Counted from the stretch's first letter, positions 1 to 9,238 are shown. The stretch: DNA of 64,000 nt from Bradyrhizobium sp. ISRA430 (GCF_029909975.1 NZ_CP094516.1:6612501-6676500), one strand, 5' to 3'. Notes: generated from the letters alone by a model not told the origin. A program made the numbers and translations.

Positions 1-1
1 C

Positions 2-298
2 CTCGACCGCCTGATCCGCGCCGGCTACAAGCTGCTCGACCTCATCACCTACTTCACCGTGGGGCCGAAGGAGACACGCGCCTGGACCATCCATCGCGGC
101 ACCAAGGCGCCGGCGGCGGCCGGCGTGATCCACACCGATTTCGAAAAGGGCTTTATCCGCGCCGAGACCATCGCCTATGACGACTATGTCGCGCTTGGCG
201 GTGAAGCCGGCGCCCGCGATGCCGGCAAGCTGCGCCTCGAAGGCAAGGACTATACCGTCGCCGACGGCGATGTGATGCATTTCCGGTTTAATACGTGA
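2..298 (+). CDS. ychF: YchF-type P-loop NTPase, C-terminal part
   Basis: This is the 3' end of a gene that begins before the window; the frame is open from base 2. YchF is an Obg-family ATPase/GTPase that binds ribosomes and is tied to oxidative-stress responses. The visible part is the C-terminal TGS domain: '[16 protein letters not shown]', then '[17 protein letters not shown]', and the closing '[11 protein letters not shown]' that ends most YchF proteins. The nucleotide-binding domain is out of view, so only family membership can be judged. A palindromic repeat follows directly and may act as its transcript end. Confidence 0.9.
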   Translation, partial: LDRLIRAGYKLLDLITYFTVGPKETRAWTIHRGTKAPAAAGVIHTDFEKGFIRAETIAYDDYVALGGEAGARDAGKLRLEGKDYTVADGDVMHFRFNT

Positions 299-312
299 GT
301 TCTTGCGGGATT

Positions 313-400
313 CGTAGGGTGGGTTAGCGAAGCGTAACCCACCACTTCTCCCGCGGCGATGAAAGCGGTGGGTTACGCCTTCGGCTAACCCACCCTACGG
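313..400. repeat. Palindromic intergenic repeat (GTGGGTTA type)
   Basis: A long imperfect inverted repeat lies between ychF and the convergent DUF4282 gene. The left arm contains 'CGTAGGGTGGGTTAGCGAAG' and the right arm its near complement ending 'CTAACCCACCCTACGG'. It can fold into one long hairpin and could end transcription from both sides. This motif is, from memory, highly dispersed in Bradyrhizobium genomes; only one copy is seen here. Confidence 0.8.
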
Positions 401-414
401 CGCCGGTGCCTGCC

Positions 415-711
415 TCACTTCATCCCGCCGCCCTGGTCGCGGATCGCGCCGAGATGCTCGTTGATGCGGAAGACGATCAGGATCAGCTCGGCGGCGATGC
501 GCGAGAACACGATGCCGACGACGACGCTTGCGATCGACGACAGCAGCACCAGGAAACCGCCGAACGGGCTGATCGCCATCGTAGCGAGACCGGAGAAGAC
601 GCCGGAGAGGCCGAACAGGCAGATCAGCGCGATCACCAGCCAGTAGAAGGTCTTGATGATCGTCGGCGTGATGAAGCGGTCCCATTGAAACAGATCGCTG
701 AATGAAAACAT
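415..711 (-). CDS. DUF4282 small membrane protein
   Basis: A 98-residue protein starting at the ATG at 711, 'MFSFSDLFQWDRFITP'. It has two clear membrane helices, about residues 18-42 and 50-80, separated by a short Gly/Ser turn, and ends with a charged tail 'FRINEHLGAIRDQGGGMK'. This order, with 'F.WDRFITP' ahead of the first helix, is typical of DUF4282 proteins. The function of the family is not known. The frame stays open upstream of 711, but the extra sequence is low-complexity antisense of the MaoC genes, so the short start is preferred. It is convergent with ychF. Confidence 0.8.
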   Translation of the reverse strand: MFSFSDLFQWDRFITPTIIKTFYWLVIALICLFGLSGVFSGLATMAISPFGGFLVLLSSIASVVVGIVFSRIAAELILIVFRINEHLGAIRDQGGGMK

Positions 712-880
712 TACTCCCCCCAGGGCAAATCGGGCCTCGGCCCTTGGTTGATCCGACTCAAAACCAAACGACTCGGACCCAGGCCGCCGCGTCGAATGTA
801 GCACGAGCCATGCGGGCCGGCGGGTTGAGATTGCCGCAAAGTGCGGCCACAATCTGTCAATTCCGCAAAGCTTTCCCAAG

Positions 881-1333
881 ATGACCCTGACCTTCGAAGA
901 CTTCCCGCCCGGCCGGTTCGGCACGTTCGGCCCGCGCCATGTCACCCGCGACGAGATTCTGGCCTTTGCCGCCGAGTTCGATCCGCAGCCCATGCACCTG
1001 GACGAGGAGGCGGCAGCTAGAAGCATGCTGTGCGGCCTGTCCGGCTCGGGCTGGCACCTCTGCTCGCTGATGATGCGGATGATGGCCGATGGCTTCATCA
1101 CCCGCGCCGCCTCGCTCGGCTCGCCCGGCGTCGACGAGGTGCGCTGGCTCTCGCCATTGCGGCCCGGCGATGACCTCACGCTCGACGTCGACGTCGTGGA
1201 AGCGCGCACCTCGAAGAGCCGGCCCGCACTCGGCATCGTCAAGTTCAAATGCGTCGCGCGCAACGCCAAGGGCGAGGTGCTGTGCGAGATGACCTCGCCG
1301 ATCCTGATCAAGCGGCGCGAGGGGGCGGTCTGA
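881..1333 (+). CDS. MaoC-like hotdog hydratase, first of a pair
   Basis: A 150-residue single hotdog-fold protein of the MaoC (R)-specific enoyl-CoA hydratase group. The catalytic dyad is visible as Asp34 and His39 in 'FDPQPMH', with the same spacing as in characterised PhaJ enzymes, followed by the glycine-rich 'GLSGSGWH' segment that sits over the substrate tunnel. The expected substrate is a trans-2-enoyl-CoA, hydrated to a 3-hydroxyacyl-CoA. Its stop codon overlaps the start of the next MaoC gene (TGATG), so the two are translationally coupled and may form a heterodimer. No dehydrogenase or transferase is adjacent, so the pathway is unknown. Confidence 0.85.
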   Translation: MTLTFEDFPPGRFGTFGPRHVTRDEILAFAAEFDPQPMHLDEEAAARSMLCGLSGSGWHLCSLMMRMMADGFITRAASLGSPGVDEVRWLSPLRPGDDLTLDVDVVEARTSKSRPALGIVKFKCVARNAKGEVLCEMTSPILIKRREGAV

Positions 1334-1815
1334 TGTGGTTCTTCGAAGAGATCGAGATCGGCCAGCGCCGCGAGATCGGCGCCTATACGTTCACGGCCGA
1401 ATCCATCAAGACGTTCGCCGCGAAGTTCGACCCGCAGCGCTTCCATCTCGACGAGGAGGAGGGCAAGAACTCGCTGTTCGGCGGGCTCGCAGCATCCGGC
1501 TGGCACGTCGGCTCCGCCTGCATGAGCCTGCTCGTCGCGGACGGCCAGCGGCTGGCGAAACAGGCGGCCGCGCGCGGCGAGGAGGTCGCTGTGTGGGGGC
1601 CGTCGCCGGGATTCCGCGATCTGCGCTGGATCAAGCCGGTGCTGGCCGGCGACACCGTCAGCTACGTCAGCGTCATCATCGACAAGCGCGCATCTGGCTC
1701 GCGTCCCGGCTGGGGTATCCTGACGGCCCGCACCACTGGCACCAACCAGCGCGGCGAAGAGGTCTACTCCATCACCGCCACTGCGTTCGTGCCGATGCGC
1801 GAGAAGGGCGGTTAG
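1333..1815 (+). CDS. MaoC-like hotdog hydratase, second of a pair
   Basis: A 160-residue paralogue of the preceding protein, starting at the ATG that overlaps the previous stop by one base. The dyad is Asp33/His38 in 'FDPQRFH', followed by 'GLAASGWH'. It differs from its partner by an insert around residues 70-85 ('AKQAAARGEEVAVWGPSPG'). In-frame sequence upstream of 1333 belongs to the first gene read in another frame, which supports the start chosen. The tandem layout suggests a two-subunit hydratase, but each copy retains both catalytic residues, so two homodimers are equally possible. Confidence 0.85.
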   Translation: MWFFEEIEIGQRREIGAYTFTAESIKTFAAKFDPQRFHLDEEEGKNSLFGGLAASGWHVGSACMSLLVADGQRLAKQAAARGEEVAVWGPSPGFRDLRWIKPVLAGDTVSYVSVIIDKRASGSRPGWGILTARTTGTNQRGEEVYSITATAFVPMREKGG

Positions 1816-2013
1816 ACCAGTTCCAATCTCAACGGCGGAAATGAATGGCGGAGTGTTGCTCGCGCGCTATGGACGCGATTCAGGCCGGCTGCCATAAGCC
1901 TTTTCGAAACGGCGCCGCCCGCGAAGCATCCGGCGGAACCACCAGTTGCTAACCAATTATGAACCTGTCGCAGCCTATTTGAACGAATAGGCAGAGGACA
2001 GGGGACGAGAACA

Positions 2014-2160
2014 ATGGCAGACCGCGGCGCACTTAAGCTGGTCGGATTTATCTTCGCTACCGCGACGCTGGCAGTGATGCTGGTCGCCGGCATGGTGGTG
2101 AAGGGCTATGCCGACGGTGGCTACACTCTCGAAGCCTCGACCGTCGAAGCGAGCGACTAA
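2014..2160 (+). CDS. 48-residue single-helix membrane protein
   Basis: A short gene with ATG at 2014 preceded by the purine-rich 'GAGGACAGGGGACGAG'. The product begins 'MADRGALKLVGFIFATATL', has one membrane helix at about residues 8-28, and ends with a polar tail rich in Thr, Ser, Glu and Asp. There is no cleavable signal and no recognisable family. The good ribosome site, the clean hydrophobic core and the isolated position argue that it is real. It is convergent with another tiny membrane gene at 2204-2341. Confidence 0.6.
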   Translation: MADRGALKLVGFIFATATLAVMLVAGMVVKGYADGGYTLEASTVEASD

Positions 2161-2203
2161 GACTTCGTTAACGCTGTCGAGCCGGATTCCCCGGCATCGC
2201 CGC

Positions 2204-2341
2204 TCAGCGGCTGTAGACGAACGCCAGCACCGCAATCGCGATGGCCAATAGTCCGACGAAGCGCAGCATGATCGTGCCGAACTGGGTCGGCGCGGGCCGC
2301 AGCGGAATCGGGTCCGTGTTGTCGGGCCGAATGCTTTCCAT
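2204..2341 (-). CDS. 45-residue C-tail-anchored membrane protein
   Basis: A short minus-strand gene whose ATG is at 2341, preceded on its own strand by 'GGGGACAAGACAC'. The product is 45 residues: a polar, proline-rich first half ('MESIRPDNTDPIPLRPAPTQ') followed by one membrane helix that runs almost to the end ('IAIAVLAFVYSR'). The layout is that of a tail-anchored inner-membrane protein. I recognise no family. It converges with the 48-residue protein at 2014-2160, leaving 43 bases between the stops. Confidence 0.55.
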   Translation of the reverse strand: MESIRPDNTDPIPLRPAPTQFGTIMLRFVGLLAIAIAVLAFVYSR

Positions 2342-2466
2342 GTGTCTTGTCCCCTGGCCCGGCCGCAAAGGCTGCGGGCGCTTGGCATTGGTCGTCGGGG
2401 CGTTGGGGAAAGTTCAAAGCGGGCGGGGGCCGGTCTGACTGCGTGGCCGGTGCCGCAATCTCCGCC

Positions 2467-2569
2467 GTCATGCCCCGGCTTGACCGGGGCATCCAGTACG
2501 CCGCGGCTTCTCGGCTCCAGCCTCGTTGTCTCTGGAATACTGGATCATCCGCCTGCGCGGGTGATGACA
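2467..2569. repeat. Palindromic intergenic repeat (GTCATGCCCCGG type)
   Basis: The ends are complementary: 'GTCATGCCCCGGCTTGACC' on the left and 'GCGCGGGTGATGAC' on the right, with 'ATCCAGTA' and 'TACTGGAT' as inner arms. The same inner motif recurs in the repeat at 12697-12868. It lies in a 326-base gap with no gene. Confidence 0.75.
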
Positions 2570-2610
2570 CCGACTGTGGGGCGCCAGCGTGCCCCACGCA
2601 TCCCCCCAAA

Positions 2611-2646
2611 ATCAAAACCGCCGCGCCCGTTGCGGGAGCGCGGCGG
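2611..2646 (-). terminator. Rho-independent terminator on the minus strand
   Basis: Read on the minus strand, a perfect 9-bp stem CCGCCGCGC/GCGCGGCGG with an 11-base loop is followed by TTTTGAT. It lies 22 bases past the stop of the 2668-3084 gene and is the likely end of that transcript. Confidence 0.75.
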
Positions 2647-2667
2647 TCCATGACGTGTGAAGCGTGA

Positions 2668-3084
2668 TCAGCTATTGCGCAGACCGTCGGCGGCGCGCTT
2701 CCATTGGGAAACGTTGTCGGCGATCATGCGGGTCGACTTCATCGCGGCCTGGCTGAGCTGGGCGTAGCCGGAGATCTCGCGCTGGACGCGCTGGCCTTCG
2801 GCGTGGAGCAGGTCACGCAGGCTCTCGAGCTCGGAGATCAGGTTCTCGATCTCGGCGAGCGAGGTGCCGGCGACGCGCTGGATCAGCGAGTTGACGTTGT
2901 TGACGGTGGCCTCCGCGTTGGGATCGAGCGCAGGCTCGCTGCCGGATGCCGGCCGGCGCAGATAGGCAATATCGTTGCGCACGAAATCGCGGATGCCGGC
3001 CTCGACCTCCGTCACGGCGGCAAGGTTGGTGTCGACCGTCTCGGTCTCGGTGGATTCAATCTTTTCCGGGCGAGTGGCGTTCAT
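2668..3084 (-). CDS. Coiled-coil protein of unknown function
   Basis: A 138-residue acidic, soluble protein that I do not recognise. The first 30 residues are polar and Thr/Glu rich ('MNATRPEKIESTETETVD'). Residues 60-138 are almost entirely helical with heptad-like spacing ('LAEIENLISELESLRDLLHAE'), ending in a segment 'MKSTRMIADNVSQWKRAADG' that resembles the amphipathic helices of phasin-like proteins. It has no signal peptide or membrane segment. It is a monocistronic unit with its own terminator. A phasin or a small structural coiled coil are both possible. Confidence 0.7.
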   Translation of the reverse strand: MNATRPEKIESTETETVDTNLAAVTEVEAGIRDFVRNDIAYLRRPASGSEPALDPNAEATVNNVNSLIQRVAGTSLAEIENLISELESLRDLLHAEGQRVQREISGYAQLSQAAMKSTRMIADNVSQWKRAADGLRNS

Positions 3085-3284
3085 CGTTGTTCCCCTGTTC
3101 GCGTTGAGCGCAGCGCGAGTCTCCCCCGCACGACGACGTCTGTGAGGCGACCTCCATCAAGGCGTCCGATTTTGACAGCAACTAGGCCAAGATGCGGCAA
3201 GGGCGGACCATTCGGGGGCTTTGCCGTGGCGTAAGGTTACGAATGTCTGAAGGCTTGCCGCCGGCGGGGAGGGGCGAAGAGGAC

Positions 3285-4187
3285 TCACCAGCTCGTCTTG
3301 AAGCCCGCGGTGAGGCTCTTGTTGATCGCACCTTGCGAGGTCTCGCCGACGGAGCCGGAGACGGTGACGTTGTCGAACAGCTTCTGCTCGGCGCCGAACT
3401 TGCGCAGCCATTTGTCGTCGGTGGTCGACAGCGTCTGGCCGGCGGTGATGCTGGTGCCGGTGTCGGTGATCGTGACCTTGGCGGACTGGTCGGTCTCGTA
3501 ATTGCGGATGGTGTGCCCGCCGATGCCGGGGAGCGCCGTCGTGCCCTGCTGGTTCACGCTGTAGCCGTTCTGAAGCGTTAGCGAATAGTCGCTCGAGAGC
3601 GGCACCGACTTGGTCAGGGAGGCACCGAGCCGGCTCTGCTCGGCGCCGGGATCGACCCGGGCTTCCACCGCGGTCTTGTCCCAGATCGAACCCGCGCCCG
3701 GCGCGGTCGCTTTCGCCCAGGCGCTGCCGGAGGATTGCGGCAGGCTGCCGCCATTGGCGGCCTTTTCCGCCAAAAGCTCGGACATCGTGGTCGGCTCGCT
3801 CGCCACCGTCATATCGGCGCCGATCCGCGTGTCCCAGAACGAAAACACCGACCGCTTCACGGTGACGGCGGAGGAGCCGTTCGCGTTGGGGTTCGACGAC
3901 CAGTCCAACCCGTCCTTGGCTGCCGCCTGCGCGCGCTTCTTCGCGGCGATGATATCGTTGAGCGTGCCGGCGTCGACTGCGAGCTGGCTCCAGTCGAGCT
4001 TGTCGACGTCGATCCCCTTGAGCACGTCGGTGTCGTTGACATCAGGCGTCGCCGCAGCCTCCGCCTCGTCGTCAGGCGCAGCGGCGGCCTGTGGAATGAT
4101 CTGGGCCGAGGCCGTCAGCACCGAGCCGAAAATCAACGCGGCCGCCAGCACTGGCAGCCTCCAGCCAAAACCTGTCGAGAATTCCAT
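3285..4187 (-). CDS. Secreted repeat protein, probable outer-membrane or surface protein
   Basis: A 300-residue exported protein. Residues 8-29 form a signal peptide ending 'LTASAQ'. Residues 35-70 are low-complexity and acidic. From about residue 115 to the end there is an alternating polar/hydrophobic beta pattern ('SLTLQNGYSV', 'AKVTITDTGTSITAG', 'NVTVSGSVGETSQG'), and the last residue is Trp, an aromatic C-terminus as in BAM-inserted barrel proteins. The strands are too few and irregular to call a known porin. I do not recognise the family. The flanking genes are unrelated, so context gives no role. Confidence 0.7.
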   Translation of the reverse strand: MEFSTGFGWRLPVLAAALIFGSVLTASAQIIPQAAAAPDDEAEAAATPDVNDTDVLKGIDVDKLDWSQLAVDAGTLNDIIAAKKRAQAAAKDGLDWSSNPNANGSSAVTVKRSVFSFWDTRIGADMTVASEPTTMSELLAEKAANGGSLPQSSGSAWAKATAPGAGSIWDKTAVEARVDPGAEQSRLGASLTKSVPLSSDYSLTLQNGYSVNQQGTTALPGIGGHTIRNYETDQSAKVTITDTGTSITAGQTLSTTDDKWLRKFGAEQKLFDNVTVSGSVGETSQGAINKSLTAGFKTSW

Positions 4188-4454
4188 CGTCCTGCCCGCG
4201 AGCCCCGGCGCATGCTTTCAGAACCAATATAGAGCGGCATTCCGCGAAGACCATGCGCCATTCGGTCCGTGTCGAACATGCGGTTATATCATTGCGAAAT
4301 TGTGGCGGCAGTTATTGAGGCCGCGAACCAACGGGCCGCGCGGCAGGCGCGCGCCCGATGACGAACTCTGCGCGACGGCATCCGGCGGGGCTGGAGGCCA
4401 GGACATCGCGAGCGTCGCCATCGGTCCCGAAAGCGGGGCCCGTTGGCGTCCCCC

Positions 4455-4895
4455 TCACCCCACGCTGGTCATCTTGGGCAGATGAATGGCGCGGCCAAGT
4501 GCCTGCTCCACGAGGTCGAAGGTGTCGATCAGCACGCGCATGTTGACGAGGCGGCCCGCTTTGAACTGGGCGAACTGCGCCACCCGCAGCGAGAGCGGCT
4601 TGTCGGAATCGAGTGCGGTCAGCGAATAGCGCAGCATCGAGGCGGCGGAATCGATGCCCAGCATGATGCTTTCGCGATCGAAGCGGCGGACATGGAAGTT
4701 GTCGGCGAGCTGGCGGATGACGTCGAGCACCGCCTGCTTGCCGTGGCGCGCGCCGAAGAACGGAAACATGTCGATCGGGCCATAGAGTGCCCAGTCGACG
4801 TCCTCGTCGATCAAGGCCTCGATGTCAGCGAAATGCCGGTCGTTGATCGCGCGATGCAACGCGCGCGAGAAACGCCAGAGGCTGTGCTCTGTCAT
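4455..4895 (-). CDS. SnoaL-like / NTF2-fold protein
   Basis: A 146-residue single-domain protein with the layout of the SnoaL-like NTF2 superfamily: an N-terminal helix ('FSRALHRAINDRHFADIEALI'-like start), then 'DEDVDWALYGPIDMFPFFG' and 'HGKQAVLDVIRQL', then four long beta strands. Members are ketosteroid-isomerase-like enzymes or small ligand-binding proteins; the substrate cannot be told from sequence. It is clearly related to the next gene at 5159-5605, as both share a 'PIDMFP/PIDVLPH' loop, 'HGKQ/HGKE' and an 'IDTFDLVEQAL / IDSYDLVQQVL' end. They look like a diverged local duplication. Confidence 0.75.
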   Translation of the reverse strand: MTEHSLWRFSRALHRAINDRHFADIEALIDEDVDWALYGPIDMFPFFGARHGKQAVLDVIRQLADNFHVRRFDRESIMLGIDSAASMLRYSLTALDSDKPLSLRVAQFAQFKAGRLVNMRVLIDTFDLVEQALGRAIHLPKMTSVG

Positions 4896-5158
4896 TTTGG
4901 GCAGTCCTGAAGCTGGCTTGCAAAAAAATGGAAAACAGCCCCATGCAGTGCCGCCGGGCCCGTCAACTCATTGGTGCGCGAACAAATACGGGATTTCGGC
5001 CAAAACGCAATTCACGTTTTTGCAATGCACAATTGTGCGTAGTTTGTGAGATTTGCAATAGAACCCCGTATTTTGCCGGTCGCCACCGCGCGTCGGCCCG
5101 GGCGCGGGCGCCACGCATTCCGTGTCGTCCTGGCGAAAGCCAATACAACGTCAGCAAA

Positions 5159-5605
5159 TTACTCCACCCTCGCGCCCACGATCAGCGGTCCGATGTCGCG
5201 CTCCAGCACCTGCTGCACCAAATCGTAGGAATCGATGATCTCGCGGATCTCTGCCACCAGCCCGCCCCGGAAGGTGTAGAACACGGCCATGTCGAACTGC
5301 ACGATGCGCTCGTTGCTGCGCTTCTTGAAATAGGTGTGCATGTAGGTCGCGACCTCCTCGCCCTCGGTGACGATGTGCGGCGTCTTGTAGCGAATTTCGG
5401 AATAGCGCGACCAGATCGTCTGCCAGAGCTCGCGCAGCTCCTCCTTGCCGTGCCGCGGCACCATGTGCGGCAGCACGTCGATCGGCGCGTGGGTGAGGAA
5501 GTCGACATCCTCGGTGCAGCACGACAGCGCCGCGTCGAGATCGCCGCGCGCAAAACTGTCGAGCAGATGGAGCACGCGCTGTCTGTTCAACGATTCAACC
5601 GTCAT
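5159..5605 (-). CDS. SnoaL-like / NTF2-fold protein, paralogue
   Basis: A 148-residue NTF2-fold protein starting at ATG 5605 ('MTVESLNRQRVLHLLDSFA'). The frame extends 11 codons upstream but without a better ribosome site. Signature segments are 'DEDVDF'-like 'TEDVDFLTHAPIDVLPH', 'HGKEELRELWQTI', and a C-terminal strand pair ending 'DIGPLIVGARVE'. It is paralogous to the protein at 4455-4895. Whether it is an isomerase, a dehydratase or a non-catalytic binder cannot be decided here. The 263 bases between the two genes hold no other gene. Confidence 0.75.
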   Translation of the reverse strand: MTVESLNRQRVLHLLDSFARGDLDAALSCCTEDVDFLTHAPIDVLPHMVPRHGKEELRELWQTIWSRYSEIRYKTPHIVTEGEEVATYMHTYFKKRSNERIVQFDMAVFYTFRGGLVAEIREIIDSYDLVQQVLERDIGPLIVGARVE

Positions 5606-5857
5606 GCTACGTCCGCCTTCGTCGGCCGTCGATCGCAAACGCTATCGCGCAGTCCGTGCGCCCATCAATCCGCAAAACCACAGGGGATGATTGCAGATTG
5701 TATGACGCACAAACGCAATGCCAGGTTCATGGGGTGCAGCGATGGGTTGCGCATGCGGCTGCGCGCACGCATTCGGCCCGGCGGCCGTCGCCGCACGCAC
5801 ATTGCCCGGCGCGTCCCGCCGGTGACGGCGAGCCGCTCTCCTCACGCAGCGAGCAAT

Positions 5858-8854
5858 CTACCTCTTCTTCCACCCACCCCGTCGCCCCGGCGCACCGCCC
5901 GTCGACTTGGGCGCCGGTCCGAACTCCGGCCCCGACTGCCGCGAGTCGGTCGGCTGGATGATGCGGCTGCTTCCGCCGAACGGCTTTGACGGCCGGGCGC
6001 GGCTTGCCCGATAGGGCAACGACTCCGGGCCGTGCATTTCGTCGAGATGCGGCTTGTGCACCTTCGAGCCGCTGCCGCCGCCGCTGGCCTTGAGCGCGGA
6101 GCCCACGGTCCTTTTCTTCATGGCGCTGACAGGAAGGTTGGCAGCGTCGCCGTATTTCCTTGTACCGGCATAGGCGCCGGCCTTGCTCTGGACCGCGCGC
6201 TGCTTGGCGGTGGGGTCGTCGACCACGGCGAGCTCGGTCGCACGCAGGCGCTTGACCTCGTCGCGCAGGCGCGCGGCTTCCTCGAAGTTCAGATCGGCGG
6301 CGGCCTCGCGCATCCTCGTTTCGAGATCGGCGAGCACGGCCTCGAAATTGTGGCCGATCGAGATGACGTCGTCGGTCATGTCGTGGCCGCCGACCTCCAC
6401 CAGCACGTGGTCGCGCTCGTAGACGGAGTTGAGGATGTCGCCGATCTGCTTCTTCACGCTCTCCGGCGTGATGCCGTTGGCGTTGTTGTACTCGACCTGC
6501 TTCTCGCGGCGGCGATTGGTCTCGGCGATCGCGCGCTCCATCGAGCCGGTCATGCTGTCGGCATAGAGGATCACCTTGCCGTCGACGTTGCGCGCGGCGC
6601 GGCCGATGGTCTGGATCAGCGAGGTCTCGCTGCGCAGAAAGCCTTCCTTGTCGGCGTCGAGGATGGCGACCAGTGCGCATTCGGGAATGTCGAGGCCTTC
6701 GCGCAACAGGTTGATGCCGACCAGCGCGTCGAACGCGCCGAGGCGCAGGTCGCGAATGATCTCGATGCGTTCGATGGTGTCGATGTCCGAGTGCATGTAG
6801 CGCACGCGAATGCCCTGCTCGTGCAGATATTCGGTGAGGTCCTCCGCCATGCGTTTTGTCAAAACCGTGATCAGCGAACGGTAGCCCGCCGCAGCGGTCG
6901 CGCGGACCTCACCGACGAGGTCATCGACCTGCGTGCGCGCGGGACGGATGTCCACGGGAGGATCAATGAGTCCGGTCGGACGGATCACCTGCTCGACGAA
7001 AACGCCGCCGCTCTCGTTCAGCTCCCAGCCGCTCGGCGTTGCGGACACCGCGATGGTCTGCGGCCGCATCATGTCCCATTCCTCGAAGCGCAAGGGACGG
7101 TTGTCCATGCAGGAGGGCAGGCGGAAACCGTATTCGGCGAGCGTCGCCTTGCGGCGGAAGTCGCCGCGGAACATGGCGCCGATCTGCGGGATGGTGACGT
7201 GGCTCTCGTCGGCGAAGATCAGCGCGTTGTCGGGCACGTATTCGAACAATGTCGGCGGCGGCTCGCCGGGGCGGCGGCCGGTCAGGTAGCGCGAATAGTT
7301 CTCGATGCCGGCGCAGCTTCCCGTCGCCTCCATCATCTCGAGGTCGAACATCGTACGCTGCTCCAGCCGCTGCGCCTCCAAAAGGCGCCCCTGATCGTGG
7401 AGCTGGTCGAGCCGCTGCTTCAATTCGAACTTGATCGACTTGATTGCCTGCACCAGCGTCGGGCGCGGCGTCACATAGTGCGAGTTGGCGTAGATCTTGA
7501 TAAATTCGAGCTCGTCCTGCTTGTGGCCGGTGAGCGGATCGAACTCCTCGATGTTCTCGACGGTGTCGCCGAACAGGTTCACGCGCCAGGCGCGGTCCTC
7601 ATAGTGCGCCGGGAAGATGTCGATGATGTCGCCGCGCACCCGGAACGTGCCGCGGGTGAAATCGGCCTGCGTGCGTTTGTATTGCAAGGCGACGAGGTCG
7701 GCGATGAGCTGGCGCTGGTCGATGCGCTCGCCCTTCTTCAGCGCGAAGGTCATCGCGGTATAGGTCTCGACCGAGCCGATACCGTAGATGCAGGACACCG
7801 AGGCGACGATGATGACGTCGTCGCGTTCGAGCAGCGCGCGCGTCGCCGAGTGGCGCATGCGGTCGATCTGCTCGTTGATGGACGAGTCCTTCTCGATATA
7901 GGTGTCGGTGCGCGGCACGTAGGCTTCGGGCTGGTAGTAGTCGTAATACGAGACGAAGTACTCGACCGCATTGTCGGGGAAGAAGTTCTTGAACTCGCCA
8001 TAGAGCTGGGCGGCGAGCGTCTTGTTCGGCGCCAGGATCAGGGCAGGGCGCTGCGTCGCCTCGATCACCTTGGCCATGGTGTAGGTCTTGCCCGAGCCGG
8101 TGACGCCGAGCAGAACCTGCGAACGGTCGTTACGCTCAATGCCTTCGACGAGCTCGGCGATCGCGGTGGGCTGGTCGCCCTTGGGCTGGTACTCCGACTT
8201 GATCTCGAAGCGCACGCCGCCTTCGGACTTCTCCGGGCGCGGCGGCCGGTGCGGCGTCCACACTTTCATGGAGCCGTCGTCCTTGCGGAACTCGGGGCGG
8301 CCCTCTCGGATCAGCGTCTCCAGCGCGTCCGCGGTCGCCTTCACGCCGAGCGCTTCGGTCCTCGAACGTGGCGGCCGCGCCAGCGCCTCGGCATCGTCCT
8401 CTTCGGTCGGCAGTCCGAGCTGCTTTGCCAGTTCCGGGTCGAGGAACGGCACCGTCGCGCTCGTGCCGTAATTGGCTTGCGGCGCCTCTTCCAAACCACC
8501 AGTCTCTCCGCTCCCTCCCCCCTTGCGGGGGAGGGCCGGGGAGGGGGGTGAGCCGCGAGTCGGCTGACGAGAGTCCTGCGGAAAATCCTTCGGCGTCGAG
8601 GCCCGCGCGCGATGCGCAGCGGCCTCGCCGCCGGCGCGGCGGTCACGCGAATTGTCCGGCGGTGGCTGCAGGCCGGTGCCCGATCCAAGCCCGGCATCGC
8701 CGCGATTGATGGCGGGATTGAGCAGCTCGGCCAGCGCCGGCGCGATCGGCTGCACGTCAGGCCGTGACGCGCGAGAATTTGGCGCCTTCGAGTTGGGCGT
8801 CTTGGTTTTGGGGGATTTGCCGGATTTTTCGGAGGGTGCAGGTTTCTTCGCCAT
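5858..8854 (-). CDS. uvrB: UvrB, excinuclease ABC helicase subunit, with long extra termini
   Basis: Nucleotide-excision-repair damage verifier that loads on DNA with UvrA and recruits UvrC. The conserved core starts near residue 215. Visible are the P-loop 'GVTGSGKT' (250-257), the Tyr-rich damage-wedging beta-hairpin '[12 protein letters not shown]' (303-314), the Walker B 'DESH' (549-552), helicase motif VI 'QTIGRAARN' and a C-terminal UVR domain (about 841-873) that contacts UvrC. At 998 residues it is about 330 longer than typical UvrB: about 214 extra residues at the N-terminus, which are disordered and rich in Pro, Ser and Arg, and a basic Gly/Ser/Pro tail after the UVR domain. An alphaproteobacterial SOS box (GTTC-N7-GTTC) was looked for upstream and not seen. 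Confidence 0.95.
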   Translation of the reverse strand: MAKKPAPSEKSGKSPKTKTPNSKAPNSRASRPDVQPIAPALAELLNPAINRGDAGLGSGTGLQPPPDNSRDRRAGGEAAAHRARASTPKDFPQDSRQPTRGSPPSPALPRKGGGSGETGGLEEAPQANYGTSATVPFLDPELAKQLGLPTEEDDAEALARPPRSRTEALGVKATADALETLIREGRPEFRKDDGSMKVWTPHRPPRPEKSEGGVRFEIKSEYQPKGDQPTAIAELVEGIERNDRSQVLLGVTGSGKTYTMAKVIEATQRPALILAPNKTLAAQLYGEFKNFFPDNAVEYFVSYYDYYQPEAYVPRTDTYIEKDSSINEQIDRMRHSATRALLERDDVIIVASVSCIYGIGSVETYTAMTFALKKGERIDQRQLIADLVALQYKRTQADFTRGTFRVRGDIIDIFPAHYEDRAWRVNLFGDTVENIEEFDPLTGHKQDELEFIKIYANSHYVTPRPTLVQAIKSIKFELKQRLDQLHDQGRLLEAQRLEQRTMFDLEMMEATGSCAGIENYSRYLTGRRPGEPPPTLFEYVPDNALIFADESHVTIPQIGAMFRGDFRRKATLAEYGFRLPSCMDNRPLRFEEWDMMRPQTIAVSATPSGWELNESGGVFVEQVIRPTGLIDPPVDIRPARTQVDDLVGEVRATAAAGYRSLITVLTKRMAEDLTEYLHEQGIRVRYMHSDIDTIERIEIIRDLRLGAFDALVGINLLREGLDIPECALVAILDADKEGFLRSETSLIQTIGRAARNVDGKVILYADSMTGSMERAIAETNRRREKQVEYNNANGITPESVKKQIGDILNSVYERDHVLVEVGGHDMTDDVISIGHNFEAVLADLETRMREAAADLNFEEAARLRDEVKRLRATELAVVDDPTAKQRAVQSKAGAYAGTRKYGDAANLPVSAMKKRTVGSALKASGGGSGSKVHKPHLDEMHGPESLPYRASRARPSKPFGGSSRIIQPTDSRQSGPEFGPAPKSTGGAPGRRGGWKKR
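8505..8560. repeat. Intergenic-type palindromic repeat inside the uvrB reading frame
   Basis: The stretch with 'CTCCCTCCCCCCTTGCGGGG' and 'GAGGGCCGGGGAGGGGGGTG' is the same kind of element as the intergenic repeats at 10629, 26109, 37452 and 54706. Here it lies in frame within uvrB and encodes about residues 99-118, '[18 protein letters not shown]', part of the non-conserved N-terminal extension. Confidence 0.75.
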
Positions 8855-8947
8855 GCTCCGAATATGGGACGAGTTCGCCCGGCAGAAAAGGGCGAATGCC
8901 CTGTCCGGCTCGGCCTGCTGACAGCAGGTTGGCAGCAGGCGCGGGCG

Positions 8948-9229
8948 TCACGCCGCCGGCAGCGGCCCGTCGTCGTCCTCGCGCACACTGCGCGGTTGGA
9001 GGATGTCGAGATGGATCCCGCCGCAACTAGTGCAACGCATGGTCCAGTATTCGCATCCGGCGCGGCCGCCGATCACGCGGAGCACCGCGAGATCCTCGTC
9101 GCACTCAGGACATTTCGCCAGCACGGACCGCGCGTAGGATCGTGCCAGCGGCTGTGTCTCTTCGATTTCGATGTACGACATCCCCGGTTCCTCGTTTCCC
9201 GCCGCGTTGTCGCTGCGGTCCTTCGCCAT
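8948..9229 (-). CDS. Small zinc-ribbon-like protein
   Basis: A 93-residue protein with two Cys pairs, 'CPECDEDL' and 'CTSCGGIHLDIL', about 30 residues apart. This is the pattern of a small zinc ribbon. A second start at the ATG at 9181 ('MSYIEIEETQPL') has the stronger ribosome site (GAGGAACC), so the real protein may be 77 residues. It sits 9 bases after the stop of the gene at 9239-9463, and the two are probably one transcript. I recognise no named family; role unknown. Confidence 0.65.
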   Translation of the reverse strand: MAKDRSDNAAGNEEPGMSYIEIEETQPLARSYARSVLAKCPECDEDLAVLRVIGGRAGCEYWTMRCTSCGGIHLDILQPRSVREDDDGPLPAA

Positions 9230-9238
9230 CCCGCTTGC

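Noticed and set aside
6032..8551. An 839-codon open frame on the plus strand
   Set aside because: It is the exact antisense of uvrB. Its composition (Arg, Ala, Val, His, Asp rich) is what GC-rich codon position 3 produces, and it has no domain.
8855..8947. SOS (LexA) box upstream of uvrB
   Set aside because: GTTC occurs but no second GTTC at seven-base spacing on either strand.
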